Origin: Catellatospora coxensis | GTDB lineage: Bacteria; Actinomycetota; Actinomycetes; Mycobacteriales; Micromonosporaceae | Direction: 5' to 3' | DNA length: 58,462 bases | Assembly: GCF_016862635.1 (NCBI RefSeq) | Contig: NZ_BONI01000062.1 | Span: forward strand, 1-58,462 | Shown here: positions 20,710-29,312 of the stretch, one piece after another | How positions within the stretch are numbered: position 1 is the first letter of the stretch | How the letters are laid out: each line of letters begins with the position of its first letter | The notes under the pieces: generated by a model | What the model saw: only the letters and a program-made list of their open reading frames with translations | The model's database searches: none | Told to the model about the DNA's origin: nothing | Program-made: the position numbers and the translations under genes

Positions 20710-21978
20710 CTACACCGCGGGTGCCACGCGGGACATGGCATTGATGATCCGGTCCATGGAGTCGCCACCCCGCGGATCGGTGAGGTTCGCCAACAGCTTG
20801 AGCACGAACCGCATCAGCGTCGGGTGCGGCATCCCGTGCTTCGTAGCCACCTTCATGATCTGCGGATTGCCGATCAGCTTCACGAAGATCCCGCCGATTC
20901 GGTAATAACCACCGAACCGGCGCTTCAACTCGCTCGGGTACGCCTGCAGCGCCAGCTCCCGCGCCGGGCCCGCCGGGCGCGCCAGGGCCTGGATCAGGAC
21001 CTCCGCGGCCAGCTGGCCGGACTCCATCGCGTACGCGATGCCCTCGCCGTTGAAGGGGTTGACCATGCCGCCCGAGTCGCCCACCAGCATCATGCCCCGC
21101 GTGTAGTGGGGCGTGCGGTTGAACCCCATCGGCAGGGCCGCGCCGAGGATCTTGCCGTCGGCGTTCTCCTCCGTCAGGCCCCACTCCTCGGGCGTGCTGC
21201 CGATCCAGTCGGTGAGCATGGTGCGGTAGTTCGTCGCCTGGTAGGCCTTCGACGAGTTCAGCACGCCCAGGCCCACGTTCACCCGGCCGTCGCCGAGCCC
21301 GAAGATCCAGCCGTAACCCGGCAGCTGCGCCGCGCCCGCCTCCCGGCTGCGCAGTTCGAGCCAGGACTCCAGGTAGTCGTCGTTCGCCTTGACCGGGCTG
21401 TGGTAGTAGCGGCGCACCGCGACGCCCATCGGGCGGTCCTCGCGCTTGGCCATGCCCAGCGCGAGCGCGAACCGGCCGGACACGCCGTCGGCGGCCACCA
21501 CCAGGTGGGAGCGCAGCGTCCGGTCACCGTCTGGGGTGCGCACCTCGACGCCGACCACGCGGCCGTCGGTGTCCAGCACCGGGCCGGTGACGTTGTGGCC
21601 GGTGCGCAGGTCGGCGCCCGCGGCGACGGCGCGCTTGGCGAGCATGTCGTCGAAGTCCATGCGGGTGCGCACGAGGCCGAAGTCGGGGAAGCTGGCCAGG
21701 TCGGGCCAGTCCAGCTCCAGCCGCACGCCGCCGCCGATGACCCGCAGGCCCTTGTTGTGCAGCCAGCCGGCTTCGGGGCTCACGTCGACGCCCATGTCGA
21801 TCAGCTGCTTGACCGCGCGCGGGGTCAGTCCGTCACCGCAGACCTTCTCCCGGGGGAACTCGGTCTTCTCCAGCAGCAGCACCTTCGCACCGTGCTTGGC
21901 AAGGTGATAGGCAGCAGCGGAGCCACCCGGACCGGCTCCAACGACGATCACATCCGCATCGACATCGGTCGGTGTCAT
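20710..21978 (-). CDS. Geranylgeranyl reductase family FAD protein (MenJ-like menaquinone reductase)
   Basis: A 422-aa flavoprotein with an N-terminal Rossmann site GAGPGGSAAAYHLAKHGA, a GDGLTPRAV block and GMMLVGDSGGMVNPFNGEGI as the second FAD contact. Family members saturate isoprenoid double bonds; the mycobacterial MenJ reduces one bond of the menaquinone side chain. The position directly upstream of nuoA and close to menG, mqnC and a polyprenyl synthase supports that role over archaeal-type lipid or chlorophyll phytyl reduction. ATG at 21978 has GGAGG 5 nt upstream; the longer GTG at 21990 lies over that site. A Rex-type operator sits about 40 nt upstream. Confidence 0.85.
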   Translation of the reverse strand: MTPTDVDADVIVVGAGPGGSAAAYHLAKHGAKVLLLEKTEFPREKVCGDGLTPRAVKQLIDMGVDVSPEAGWLHNKGLRVIGGGVRLELDWPDLASFPDFGLVRTRMDFDDMLAKRAVAAGADLRTGHNVTGPVLDTDGRVVGVEVRTPDGDRTLRSHLVVAADGVSGRFALALGMAKREDRPMGVAVRRYYHSPVKANDDYLESWLELRSREAGAAQLPGYGWIFGLGDGRVNVGLGVLNSSKAYQATNYRTMLTDWIGSTPEEWGLTEENADGKILGAALPMGFNRTPHYTRGMMLVGDSGGMVNPFNGEGIAYAMESGQLAAEVLIQALARPAGPARELALQAYPSELKRRFGGYYRIGGIFVKLIGNPQIMKVATKHGMPHPTLMRFVLKLLANLTDPRGGDSMDRIINAMSRVAPAV

Positions 21979-22015
21979 GCTCACCTCCACCTCGGCCTTA
22001 ACGCTCGTTCGGGGC

Positions 22016-22033
22016 TCGTGAAAGTCTTCACAA
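22016..22033 (-). promoter_or_regulatory. Candidate Rex operator upstream of the reductase-nuo block
   Basis: TCGTGAAAGTCTTCACAA matches the Rex consensus TTGTGAAnnnnTTCACAA at 13 of 14 fixed positions and is palindromic (GTGAA, 4 nt, TTCAC). Rex is an NADH-sensing repressor known in Streptomyces to control respiratory genes including nuo. The site is 38-55 nt upstream of the reductase start. No rex gene is in the window. Confidence 0.75.
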
Positions 22034-22079
22034 GCAAGTCCGGCGAGCAGTCTAGAACTGCACCCGCGACCCGTAGTGG

Positions 22080-22098
22080 TTAGGTGAACCTAAGTAAA
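22080..22098. promoter_or_regulatory. Palindrome resembling an iron box (DtxR/IdeR)
   Basis: TTAGGTGAACCTAA at 22080-22093 is a perfect palindrome with two central bases. Laid on the 19-bp DtxR/IdeR consensus TTAGGTTAGCCTAACCTAA it agrees at about 14 positions, but the classic spacing of the outer half sites is not kept. It lies in the divergent region between the reductase and the LPxTG gene. Confidence 0.3.
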
Positions 22099-22193
22099 GA
22101 TCTGTGGCACGCGGAGCGTCGTTTCCGATTTGTCCGCCCGAGGTCGTCGAGACATTCACCGATACCCCTGTTTGATGGCCTCTCACGACGGCC

Positions 22194-22352
22194 ATGGGCA
22201 CCGCGACGACCTCGGCGTCCCCCATGAGCAGCACGCCCGCCGCAGGTGAGCTGCCGCTGACCGGCACCAAGATCTACACGGTGGCCGGCACCGGCGCCGC
22301 GATCATGCTGGCCGGCGCGATCCTGGTGCCGATCGGCCGCCGCCGTGCCTGA
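22194..22352 (+). CDS. LPxTG-type cell-wall-anchor microprotein
   Basis: A 52-aa ORF that is almost only a sorting signal: LPLTG at residues 20-24, a hydrophobic segment IYTVAGTGAAIMLAGAILV and a terminal GRRRRA-like basic tail (IGRRRA). Sortases cut such motifs between T and G and link the protein to the wall. There is no N-terminal signal peptide; the first 19 residues are Ser/Thr/Ala rich, so the single hydrophobic segment would have to direct insertion. An in-frame stop lies 21 nt before the ATG, so the ORF cannot extend. No clear ribosome site is visible and no sortase is in the window. It could also be the remnant of a longer wall protein. Confidence 0.55.
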   Translation: MGTATTSASPMSSTPAAGELPLTGTKIYTVAGTGAAIMLAGAILVPIGRRRA

Positions 22353-22357
22353 CGGTC

Positions 22358-22425
22358 CAAGATCTGTTTCTGTGGACGCTGGACGTCGCTATGACAACCA
22401 CAGGCGTCCACAAAAACAGATCTTG
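22358..22425. terminator. Long hairpin after the LPxTG gene (22-bp arms)
   Basis: Arms 22358-22379 and 22404-22425 pair at 21 of 22 positions around a 24-nt loop, starting 5 nt after the stop of the microprotein. No U-tract. One of a set of long-stem 3' hairpins in this window. Confidence 0.6.
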
Positions 22426-22510
22426 ATGGCCGGTCGCCGCTCGCGGACAGTCCCCGGTCACCGCGATCCGGCAAGCTGACGGCGAAGTTCCAGCGCACTG
22501 GCGGGACACC

Positions 22511-22765
22511 TCAGGCAGGTGGAAGGGTGCGGGTGGCATCGCCGCACGGCTGCGCCTCGGGAAGCACGTTTCCCCCGGGCCGCGTGGTCAATTCGGGCCG
22601 CGTGGTCAATTCGGGCCGCGTGGCCTCGGCGGGCACCTCGGCACGCGCTGCCGCGCGGCGGGCCGCGGCGAGCCGGGCCGCTTCCTCCAGGTCGGCGACG
22701 CGCACCGGTGGTTCGCCGTAGCCGCCGCCGAGGACGCCGATCACCGCGCTCTCGTCATACCGCAT
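22511..22765 (-). CDS. Small hypothetical protein with hexapeptide repeat
   Basis: An 84-aa ORF starting MRYDESAVIGVLGGGYGEPP, then an Ala/Arg/Glu-rich helix-like stretch, then TRPELT repeated in tandem (from the 18-bp DNA repeat at 22577-22612) and a short tail. Third codon positions are mostly G or C in the first half, as in real genes here, but no ribosome site is clear. It follows menG by 49 nt on the same strand and could be its cistronic partner. I do not recognise a family. The part from 22426 to 22510 shows nothing. Confidence 0.4.
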   Translation of the reverse strand: MRYDESAVIGVLGGGYGEPPVRVADLEEAARLAAARRAAARAEVPAEATRPELTTRPELTTRPGGNVLPEAQPCGDATRTLPPA

Positions 22766-22814
22766 GACTCGATCGTGCGGCGGCGCGGCGGGCCGTGTCC
22801 GGCGAACGCCCGGA

Positions 22815-23510
22815 TCAGGCGGGCTTGACGGCCCGGTGCAGGGCCACGATGCCGCCGGTGAGGTTGCGGTACTTCACCTGCGACCAGGCGTTCTCGCCAA
22901 TGATCTTGGCGAACTCGTTCTGGTTGGGCCAGGCCCGGATCGACTCGGCGAGGTAGACGTACGCCTCGGGGTTGCTGGACACCTTGCGGGCCACCGCGGG
23001 CAGCGAGCGCATCAGGTACTGCAGGTACACCGTGCGGAACGCGCCGTTGACGGGGTGCGAGAACTCGCAGATCACCAGGCGGCCGCCCGGCTTGGTGACC
23101 CGGGCCAGCTCGCGCAGCGCCGCCGGGGTGTTGGCCACGTTCCGGATGACGAACGACGTGGTCACCGCGTCGAAGGTGGCGTCGGGGAACGGCAGCGCGA
23201 GCGCGTCCCCGGCGACCAGCGGCACGTGCGGCCGGTCGCGGCGGCCCACCGCGAGCATGCCCAGGGACAGGTCGACGCCGACCACGTACGCCCCCGAGCG
23301 GGCCAGTTCCTCGGTGGAGACACCGGTGCCCGCGCCCAGGTCGAGCACCTTCTCGCCGCGCTTGAGGTTCAGCGCGGCCCGGGTGGCGCGACGCCAGCCC
23401 TTGTCCTGGCCGAACGACAGCACGGAGTTGGTCTTGTCGTACTTCTCCGCGACGCCGTCGAACATGGCGGCGATCTCGTACGGCTCTTTATCCAGGTCTG
23501 CGCGGCTCAC
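22815..23510 (-). CDS. menG: Demethylmenaquinone methyltransferase
   Basis: A 231-aa SAM-dependent methyltransferase of the UbiE/MenG family that adds the ring methyl group in the last step of menaquinone synthesis. Motif I is [15 protein letters not shown], followed by [16 protein letters not shown] and the family signatures [17 protein letters not shown] and [11 protein letters not shown] at 23510 ([13 protein letters not shown]) fits homologues; the frame is open to 23558 but that part looks noncoding. It lies between mqnC and the menaquinone reductase, consistent with its role. Confidence 0.92.
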   Translation of the reverse strand: MSRADLDKEPYEIAAMFDGVAEKYDKTNSVLSFGQDKGWRRATRAALNLKRGEKVLDLGAGTGVSTEELARSGAYVVGVDLSLGMLAVGRRDRPHVPLVAGDALALPFPDATFDAVTTSFVIRNVANTPAALRELARVTKPGGRLVICEFSHPVNGAFRTVYLQYLMRSLPAVARKVSSNPEAYVYLAESIRAWPNQNEFAKIIGENAWSQVKYRNLTGGIVALHRAVKPA

Positions 23511-23564
23511 ATCGCCACTCTGCCAAACGCCGTCCGGGCGCGCTGCGGCGGCCGCCACACTGCG

Positions 23565-24383
23565 CTACCTGATCACCTGTGTCGCGTCCATGTCGACGCC
23601 GCCGTCACCGTCGCCGTCACCGTCGCGACCGGAACGCGCCCGCCACAGGTAGGCGGCTCCACCCAGCCCGACCAGGCCGAGCAGCACGACCCCGAAGCCG
23701 ATCAGCATCATCCCGCTCAGCGTGGCGCTGCCGGACGTCCCCGGCCCGGACGGCTCGGCCACGACCGGGTCCGCCGACTCCTCGGCCACCGGCTCGTCCG
23801 TGATCTCGGGCGTCTCGCTCGGGGTCGCCGACGGGCTGGGCGACGGGGTAGCGGAGCGCGACGGCTTCGCCGACGGGGTGGGCGAGGCGCTCGGCAGCGG
23901 TTTGGTGACGCCGTTGAGCACGACGTTCGTGGCGTTGTTGCCCTTCTTCGGGTCGCACTCGCAGTTCACGGTGAACGAACCCGGAGCGGTGATCTTGCTT
24001 TCGATCCGCAGGTCGAGGTTGCGGTTGACGAACTCGCCGGGCTTCTTGAGGGCGATGTCCGCGCGCCAGCCGGCCCCGAGCTGGCAGCGTGCCGTGGTGC
24101 GGGAGGCGTTGAACTGGCAGTTCGTCCCGCCGTTGGCCCGGACGATCACCGCACCCGCCGGAGCCCGGTAGGTCAGCGTCACCGGGCTGGCTCCGATCGG
24201 GTCGGGGCCGTTGTCGGCCATGCCCAGCGGCACGCTCACGGTCTGCCCGATCGCGCCGTTCTGGCCGTCCCCCGACTGCACCTTGAGATCGGAGTCGGCC
24301 GCCCAGGCGGGTGACGCGACGACGCCCAGCCCGGCGAGCAGTGCCGTCAGCACCGTCGCGAACCTGATCACGTGCCGTTCCAT
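23565..24383 (-). CDS. Secreted, C-terminally membrane-anchored protein
   Basis: A 272-aa protein with a Sec signal peptide (MERHVIRFATVLTALLAG, cleavage likely after SPAWA-A), a beta-rich extracellular domain of about 140 residues with two Cys regions (GTNCQF, TARCQLG, NCECDP) resembling DUF11/Ig-like surface modules, a Ser/Pro/Thr stalk (SPTPSAKPSRSATPSPSPS) and a C-terminal transmembrane helix (MMLIGFGVVLLGLVGLGGAAYL) before a short charged tail. ATG at 24383 has GGAGG 6 nt upstream. It is co-directional with menG (54 nt apart). Function unknown; a wall-spanning stalk protein is the most the sequence supports. Confidence 0.8.
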   Translation of the reverse strand: MERHVIRFATVLTALLAGLGVVASPAWAADSDLKVQSGDGQNGAIGQTVSVPLGMADNGPDPIGASPVTLTYRAPAGAVIVRANGGTNCQFNASRTTARCQLGAGWRADIALKKPGEFVNRNLDLRIESKITAPGSFTVNCECDPKKGNNATNVVLNGVTKPLPSASPTPSAKPSRSATPSPSPSATPSETPEITDEPVAEESADPVVAEPSGPGTSGSATLSGMMLIGFGVVLLGLVGLGGAAYLWRARSGRDGDGDGDGGVDMDATQVIR

Positions 24384-24482
24384 CGCCGTCCTCCCACGGG
24401 TCGCCAACCCTGGACGGTAACCCCGCGCCCGGGACCGGCCCATAGGCCGATCAGTCACGCACCGGGTGGGGATGATCACGAG

Positions 24483-24525
24483 TTCGGGTCAGGAAGTGCG
24501 GTCCCACCCGACTTCCTGACCCGAA
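24483..24525. terminator. Long hairpin downstream of mqnC (15-bp arms)
   Basis: TTCGGGTCAGGAAGT at 24483-24497 is perfectly complementary to 24511-24525, with a 13-nt loop. It lies 30 nt past the mqnC stop on the minus strand and about 100 nt upstream of the secreted-protein gene, so it probably separates the two. Confidence 0.65.
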
Positions 24526-24554
24526 ACACCGATCTTGCCGGCGAAGCGCCGGGC

Positions 24555-25745
24555 TCAGCGCGCCTCCACCAGCGGGAGCTGCTTGCCGACGCCGCCGCCC
24601 TCGATCGCGATCGAGGAGAAGTGCGAGGTCACGCGCTCGTCGGTGGGGTCGTCGGCCGGGGTCCAGTGCACGTTCAGGTGCCGGTACAGCGTGTCGCGCT
24701 GGGCCGGAATGCGCCCGGCGGTGCGGATGAGCTGGACCAGGTCGTGCAGGTTGGACCGGTGCTTGGCACCCGCCGAGGAGATGACGTTCTCCTCCAGCAT
24801 GATCGAGCCCAGGTCGTCCACGCCCATGTGCAGCGCGAGCTGGCCGACGTCCTTGCCGGTGGTCAGCCAGGACGCCTGCAGGTGCGCGACGTTGTCGAAG
24901 AAGAGCCGGGCCACCGCGATGAGGCGCAGGTACTCCAGCGAGGTCGCCTGCGTACGCCCCTTGAGGTGGTTGTTCTCGGGCTGGTAGGTCCACGGGATGA
25001 AGGCGCGGAAGCCTCCGGTGCGGTCCTGCACGTCGCGGATCATGGTGAGGTGCTCGATGCGCTCGGCGTTGGTCTCGCCGGTGCCCATCATCATGGTCGC
25101 GGTGGACTCGACCCCGTGCCGGTGCGCCACCTCCATGACCTCCAGCCAGCGCGCGCCGGACTCCTTGAGCGGCGCGATCGCCTTGCGCGGCCGGTCGGGC
25201 AGCATCTCCGCGCCCGCGCCCGCGATGGAGTCGAGCCCGGCCGCCTTGATGCGCACGACGGCGTCCTCGATGGAGACGCCGGAGACCTTGGCCATGTGCA
25301 GGATCTCGCTGGGCCCGATCGAGTGGATCATGAGCTGCGGGAACGCCTGCTTCACCGAGGAGAACAGGTTCTCGTAGTAGTCCACGCCGTAGTCGGGGTG
25401 GTGCCCGCCCTGCAGCATCACCTGCGTCGCGCCGAGCTCGACCGCCTCGCCGCAGCGGCGCAGGATCTCGGCGGTGTCGTGGGTCCAGCCCTCGCTGTGC
25501 TTGGGGGCCCGGTAGAAGGCGCAGAACTTGCACGCCGTCACGCACACGTTGGTGTAGTTGATGTTGCGATCGATCAGGTACGTGACCACGCCGTCCGGGT
25601 AGCGGCGGCGGCGCACCGCGTCTGCGGCCTCACCGAGCGCGTGGAACGGCGCGTCGGTGTACAGCAGCAGCGCCTCCTCGGAGCTGATCCGGCCGCCGTC
25701 CGCGGCCCGCTGCACGATGCTGTCGATCTCCCGGTTCGCAGTCAC
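24555..25745 (-). CDS. mqnC: Cyclic dehypoxanthinyl futalosine synthase
   Basis: A radical SAM enzyme (396 aa) of the futalosine route that cyclises dehypoxanthine futalosine. The CxxxCxxC cluster is C68, C72, C75 (NVCVTACKFCAF), and VMLQGGHHPDYG, TATMMMGTGET and FIPWTYQPENNHL are family blocks. GTG at 25745 (MTANREIDSIVQRAADGG) fits homologues, but an in-frame GTG at 25796 has a much better AAGGAAGG site and may be the true start. It differs from mqnE by sequence and by the end GGGVGKQLPL. Confidence 0.93.
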   Translation of the reverse strand: MTANREIDSIVQRAADGGRISSEEALLLYTDAPFHALGEAADAVRRRRYPDGVVTYLIDRNINYTNVCVTACKFCAFYRAPKHSEGWTHDTAEILRRCGEAVELGATQVMLQGGHHPDYGVDYYENLFSSVKQAFPQLMIHSIGPSEILHMAKVSGVSIEDAVVRIKAAGLDSIAGAGAEMLPDRPRKAIAPLKESGARWLEVMEVAHRHGVESTATMMMGTGETNAERIEHLTMIRDVQDRTGGFRAFIPWTYQPENNHLKGRTQATSLEYLRLIAVARLFFDNVAHLQASWLTTGKDVGQLALHMGVDDLGSIMLEENVISSAGAKHRSNLHDLVQLIRTAGRIPAQRDTLYRHLNVHWTPADDPTDERVTSHFSSIAIEGGGVGKQLPLVEAR

Positions 25746-25848
25746 GCCACCGAGACTATCGGGTCGCCGCCGTGCCTGATCTGGCTGGTCCGTCACAGCG
25801 CCTTCCTTCCACGGCGGACGCGCTGGTCACGGCCGGTCCATGATCGTT

Positions 25849-25909
25849 CGACTTGCCAGGCACATGGCCGAAAGCGGCTTCAAGATACGCACATGTGCCT
25901 GGCGAGTCG
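25849..25909. terminator. Long nested hairpin after the three-gene operon
   Basis: Arms 25849-25866 and 25892-25909 pair over 18 bp with one G-T, and the loop holds a second hairpin GCCG-AAAG-CGGC (25867-25878). It lies about 60 nt past the stop of the 1114-aa gene and just upstream of mqnC, ending the operon before mqnC. Confidence 0.65.
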
Positions 25910-25967
25910 GTGGGCCAGGGCGGCCGGGGCGGGTCTCGCTGGATCGCAGCCCGGACGGGCGCGTGGG

Positions 25968-28900
25968 TCACAGGCGGATGACGTCGCTGTAGACCAGGCG
26001 GCCGCCGCCGGCGTGCTGCTCCTGCTCCACGATGACCAGCCGGTACGCCCGCAGCAGGCGCGACGTGGGCAGCCGCAGCGTGCCCGTCCACAGCGTCGTC
26101 CCGCCGGGCTGCGCGGCGGCGGTGAGGCGCTGCCCGTCGGCCGGGCCGACCACGGTCCAGTCCAGGTCGCCCGGGTTGAGCCCGGACGCCGACTGCACCA
26201 GCACCGACACCGCGTTCGGCTGGCCCGGCACCGCGGCGGTGCCCGACGGCGAGCGCCCTGCCACGGTCACCGTCACCTTGGTCAGGTCCAGCAGTTCCGT
26301 CACCGCGGTCGCGGTGCGGTCCGGGGCGAGCTGCACCCACTCCACCTGGGCCACCGGCGACAGGTGCAGCCCGTCCAGCGAGTTCGGCTGGTAGCGGGCC
26401 AGCACCAGGCTGACGAACGGCTGGTGCTGACTGCCCGGCGGCAGCACGATGTCGCAGGCCCAGCGCTTGCGTTCGGTGTCGAAGACGACGTCGTGCGCGG
26501 CGACGGAGACCGTCCGCTCGGGCAGCTCGACCGGCACGATCCCCGCCACCCGAGCCTTGGCCAGCGTGAACTCGGCCGCGGCGGGGAACTCGGTGGGCGT
26601 CGCGGTGCGTGCGGTCACCGGGTCGGCGGCCCGCCGGGTCACGATCGTGCGCAGCTGCTCGTCGTCGCCGGACATGCTGCCGTCGGCCAGCACGACGGCG
26701 AGCTGCTCGCCCACGCCGGAGGAGTACCACCCGCGCTCCAGGAAGACGCGCAGGCCGCCGCCGGAGCGCGCCCTGGTCCGGGTGCGGCCGAGGTTGGCCG
26801 ACGACTCGGTCCAGCCGAAGGTCGGCACGATCCAGGCCGGCTTCGGCGGCAGCGGCCGGGCGGTGCTCGGCAGGTCCACCACCAGCGGCTGCCCGGCACT
26901 CGGCCGGCTCACCGGCAGCGCCACCAGCGCGACCTCGACGGTGGCGTCGTTCGGGATGGCGCCGCTCGGGATGCGCGCGATGGTGCCCTGGGCCTCGTTC
27001 ACCGTGTAGTCGATGGTCCGGCGGTAGGTGAGCGTGCCGTCCAGCGAGCGCACCACATCCGTGCCGGGGGCGATGCCGGCGCGCGCGACCTGCGTCGCCG
27101 TGCTGCCGCGCAGCACGACCCGGCCGCGCTGGGCGAAGTACTCCATGTACCGGGTGGTGCCGGTCAGCGCGTAGCTGACCACGCGGCGGCGGGTGTCGCC
27201 GAAACCCTGCGTCGCGGTGAAGCGCACCTGCGCACCGGTCGCCGGGTCGGGCGCGTAACCGACGGTCAACTCCGGCAACGGCCTACCTTCGGCGGCCAGC
27301 ACCTGCGGGATCGCCCGCCGGACCCGGTTCTCCGGCCCGGCCGGCTGCTCGATCGGGTCGTCGAGCAGGTCGGTCCAGGTCGCGGTCATGGTCAGCGTGC
27401 CGGTGCTGGGCCGGTGCACGGTCGCGGCGACCGCGAGATCCTGCCGGTGCGAACCCGGCTCGCGCGGCTCGTCGGCGTCGACGAAGGCGACCGTGTCGAG
27501 CACCGGCGCGGTCACCGGCACCCGCACCGCGTTGACCAGGGTCAGCATCCGGTACGGGGTGATCTGCCAGCACTGCCCCGCGGCCGTGTCGGCGCGTACC
27601 GCCGCGATCGTCGACGCGGACGCGCCGCTGTCGGCCAGCCAGCCCAAGTGGCCCAGCAGGGCCAGGTCGGCGTTGTTGAGGTAGCTGCTCAACCGCACCT
27701 CGCGCCGCTCGCCGCGGGGCACCGGCACGGTCAGCACCCGCAGCAGCGCGTTCCACTGCGGCGTGCCCGTGCCGTCGATCAGCTGGAGCCGGGCCGCGCG
27801 CACGTTGGGCCAGGACTGCCCCGCCACCGGGTCGAAGGCCACCTTGACCAGGCCACCGGGCAGCCCGGCCAGCGCGAACCCGCGCGAGATCGGGTCGGCG
27901 AGCCAGCTCACCGGCAGCGTGGTGCCCGAGTAGTAGCGCTGACCCGCCCGGTTCGGGTCGGCGGTGCCGACGGTGGCCAGGTCCGCGGCGTCGCGCTGGG
28001 CGATCAGCGAGTACCGGCCGGGGTCCGGCACGCCCTGCGCGTTGTCGAACCCGCCGTGCTCCTCGCACAGCTGCTGGTTGACCTTCGGCGGCGCGAGGTG
28101 CCGGGTCGAGCCGGTGCCCAGGATCGGCGCAAGGATGCTGCCGATGATGCCGCCGGGCCACGGGTCGGGCCGGATCACCAGCGTCTCCAGCGACTCGCCC
28201 TCGGTCATCGGGGCCTGCGCGACGACCACGGGCGACGAGATCGGCTCGAAGCGCAGGTACTTCGCGGGCGGCGCGGACCCGGCGGGCACCGCCCGGCTGA
28301 AGTCGGCCGAGGCCGGCTGCAGCGGCTCGACGTGGCCGGCGGCGTTGACGATGCGCAGCTGGAAGCGGTACCCGACGCCGAACCGCAGCCGCGGCAGCGA
28401 ACCCGGCTTGGCGGTGAAGCCGACGGAGAACCCGGGCAGCCCCGGGCCCTCGGGCGCGGACGGCACCCGGCCCTCGTCCTCGGTGACCACCGGCTGGCCC
28501 GGCCGCGGGGCGACCAGGCTCCACCCGGTCCAGCGCACCAGCGACTGGTGCAGGTACAGCGTGTCGTCCGGCTCGGCCTGGTCGCGGGCGGTCACCGCCA
28601 TCGAGATCGGACCCTCGTCGTCGTGCGTGAAGGTCGTCCCGCCCGGCAGCCGGTACGTGCCCCGGCGGGCGCACAGCGAGTGCCAGCGCCCGGTGCGGTC
28701 GTCCCACACGTCGAGCACGTGGCCGAGCACCGCGTGCCGGGCGTCGGTGACCGTCTTGTCGTCCGACGCCGACACCAGGTCCTTGCCCGACTCCAGCCGG
28801 TTCCGCAGGTCCACGGCGCGGCTCTGCTGGGCGACGCAGATACCCGCGTTGCGCAGCGACGGCAGCGACAGCCGGTTCGGCAGCGACACCGGCGGCAGCT

Positions 28901-29312
28901 CGGGCGGGTTCTTGGCCGCCGCTGCGGCGTTCTCGCGCTCGGCGTTGACGACCTGGCGGGCCAGGTCGAGCAGGCGCACGCCGGCGCTGTCGGTGTCCAG
29001 TTCGGTCACCGACAGTTTGGTGGCGGTGGCGTCGACGCGGCCGTCGGCGAACAGCGAGAACCGGGTCGGCGACAGGTACGCGGGCACCGTCACCGCGGGC
29101 CGGTCGACCTGGGCGTCCGGGAGCCTGGTGGACCAGGTCGGCTTGGCTTTGACGGTCACCGGGCCGGCGTCGGCCGGGTCGATGCCCGACCCGGCGAGGT
29201 CGACCTCGATGACGCGGATGACGCCGAGGCGGCGCAGCATGACCGGGTAGTCGGCCATCGCCGCGAGGGCGCCCTGCACGTCGAAGGTGGGCTGCTGCGG
29301 CACTGATCTCAC
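25968..29312 (-). CDS. Very large uncharacterised protein (1114 aa), third gene of unknown operon
   Basis: I do not recognise this protein. It starts MRSVPQQPTFDVQGALAAMA at a GTG that overlaps the TIG-domain gene by 4 bp, so the two are translationally coupled. It has no signal peptide and no transmembrane helix. The composition is Pro/Val/Arg rich with many short beta-like runs, suggesting serial beta domains. Recognisable spots are DDRTGRWHSLCARRGTY near residue 220, an Fn3-like strand pair LPRLRFGVGYRFQLRIVNAAGH near 325, two long regions with aromatic residues, and a Trp/Tyr-containing C-terminus LRAYRLVIVEQEQ. No catalytic motif is evident. Codon use equals the neighbours. A structural or assembly role with the other two proteins is inference only. 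Confidence 0.85.
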   Translation of the reverse strand: MRSVPQQPTFDVQGALAAMADYPVMLRRLGVIRVIEVDLAGSGIDPADAGPVTVKAKPTWSTRLPDAQVDRPAVTVPAYLSPTRFSLFADGRVDATATKLSVTELDTDSAGVRLLDLARQVVNAERENAAAAAKNPPELPPVSLPNRLSLPSLRNAGICVAQQSRAVDLRNRLESGKDLVSASDDKTVTDARHAVLGHVLDVWDDRTGRWHSLCARRGTYRLPGGTTFTHDDEGPISMAVTARDQAEPDDTLYLHQSLVRWTGWSLVAPRPGQPVVTEDEGRVPSAPEGPGLPGFSVGFTAKPGSLPRLRFGVGYRFQLRIVNAAGHVEPLQPASADFSRAVPAGSAPPAKYLRFEPISSPVVVAQAPMTEGESLETLVIRPDPWPGGIIGSILAPILGTGSTRHLAPPKVNQQLCEEHGGFDNAQGVPDPGRYSLIAQRDAADLATVGTADPNRAGQRYYSGTTLPVSWLADPISRGFALAGLPGGLVKVAFDPVAGQSWPNVRAARLQLIDGTGTPQWNALLRVLTVPVPRGERREVRLSSYLNNADLALLGHLGWLADSGASASTIAAVRADTAAGQCWQITPYRMLTLVNAVRVPVTAPVLDTVAFVDADEPREPGSHRQDLAVAATVHRPSTGTLTMTATWTDLLDDPIEQPAGPENRVRRAIPQVLAAEGRPLPELTVGYAPDPATGAQVRFTATQGFGDTRRRVVSYALTGTTRYMEYFAQRGRVVLRGSTATQVARAGIAPGTDVVRSLDGTLTYRRTIDYTVNEAQGTIARIPSGAIPNDATVEVALVALPVSRPSAGQPLVVDLPSTARPLPPKPAWIVPTFGWTESSANLGRTRTRARSGGGLRVFLERGWYSSGVGEQLAVVLADGSMSGDDEQLRTIVTRRAADPVTARTATPTEFPAAAEFTLAKARVAGIVPVELPERTVSVAAHDVVFDTERKRWACDIVLPPGSQHQPFVSLVLARYQPNSLDGLHLSPVAQVEWVQLAPDRTATAVTELLDLTKVTVTVAGRSPSGTAAVPGQPNAVSVLVQSASGLNPGDLDWTVVGPADGQRLTAAAQPGGTTLWTGTLRLPTSRLLRAYRLVIVEQEQHAGGGRLVYSDVIRL

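Noticed and set aside
22080-22093. Confident assignment as an iron box
   Set aside because: The half-site spacing differs from the 19-bp DtxR/IdeR consensus, so it is kept only as a low-confidence candidate.
24372-29306. Plus-strand open frame of 1644 codons crossing mqnC and the 1114-aa gene
   Set aside because: Composition is dominated by Arg, Gly, His and Val with no domain; it is antisense to genes with clear protein features on the minus strand.
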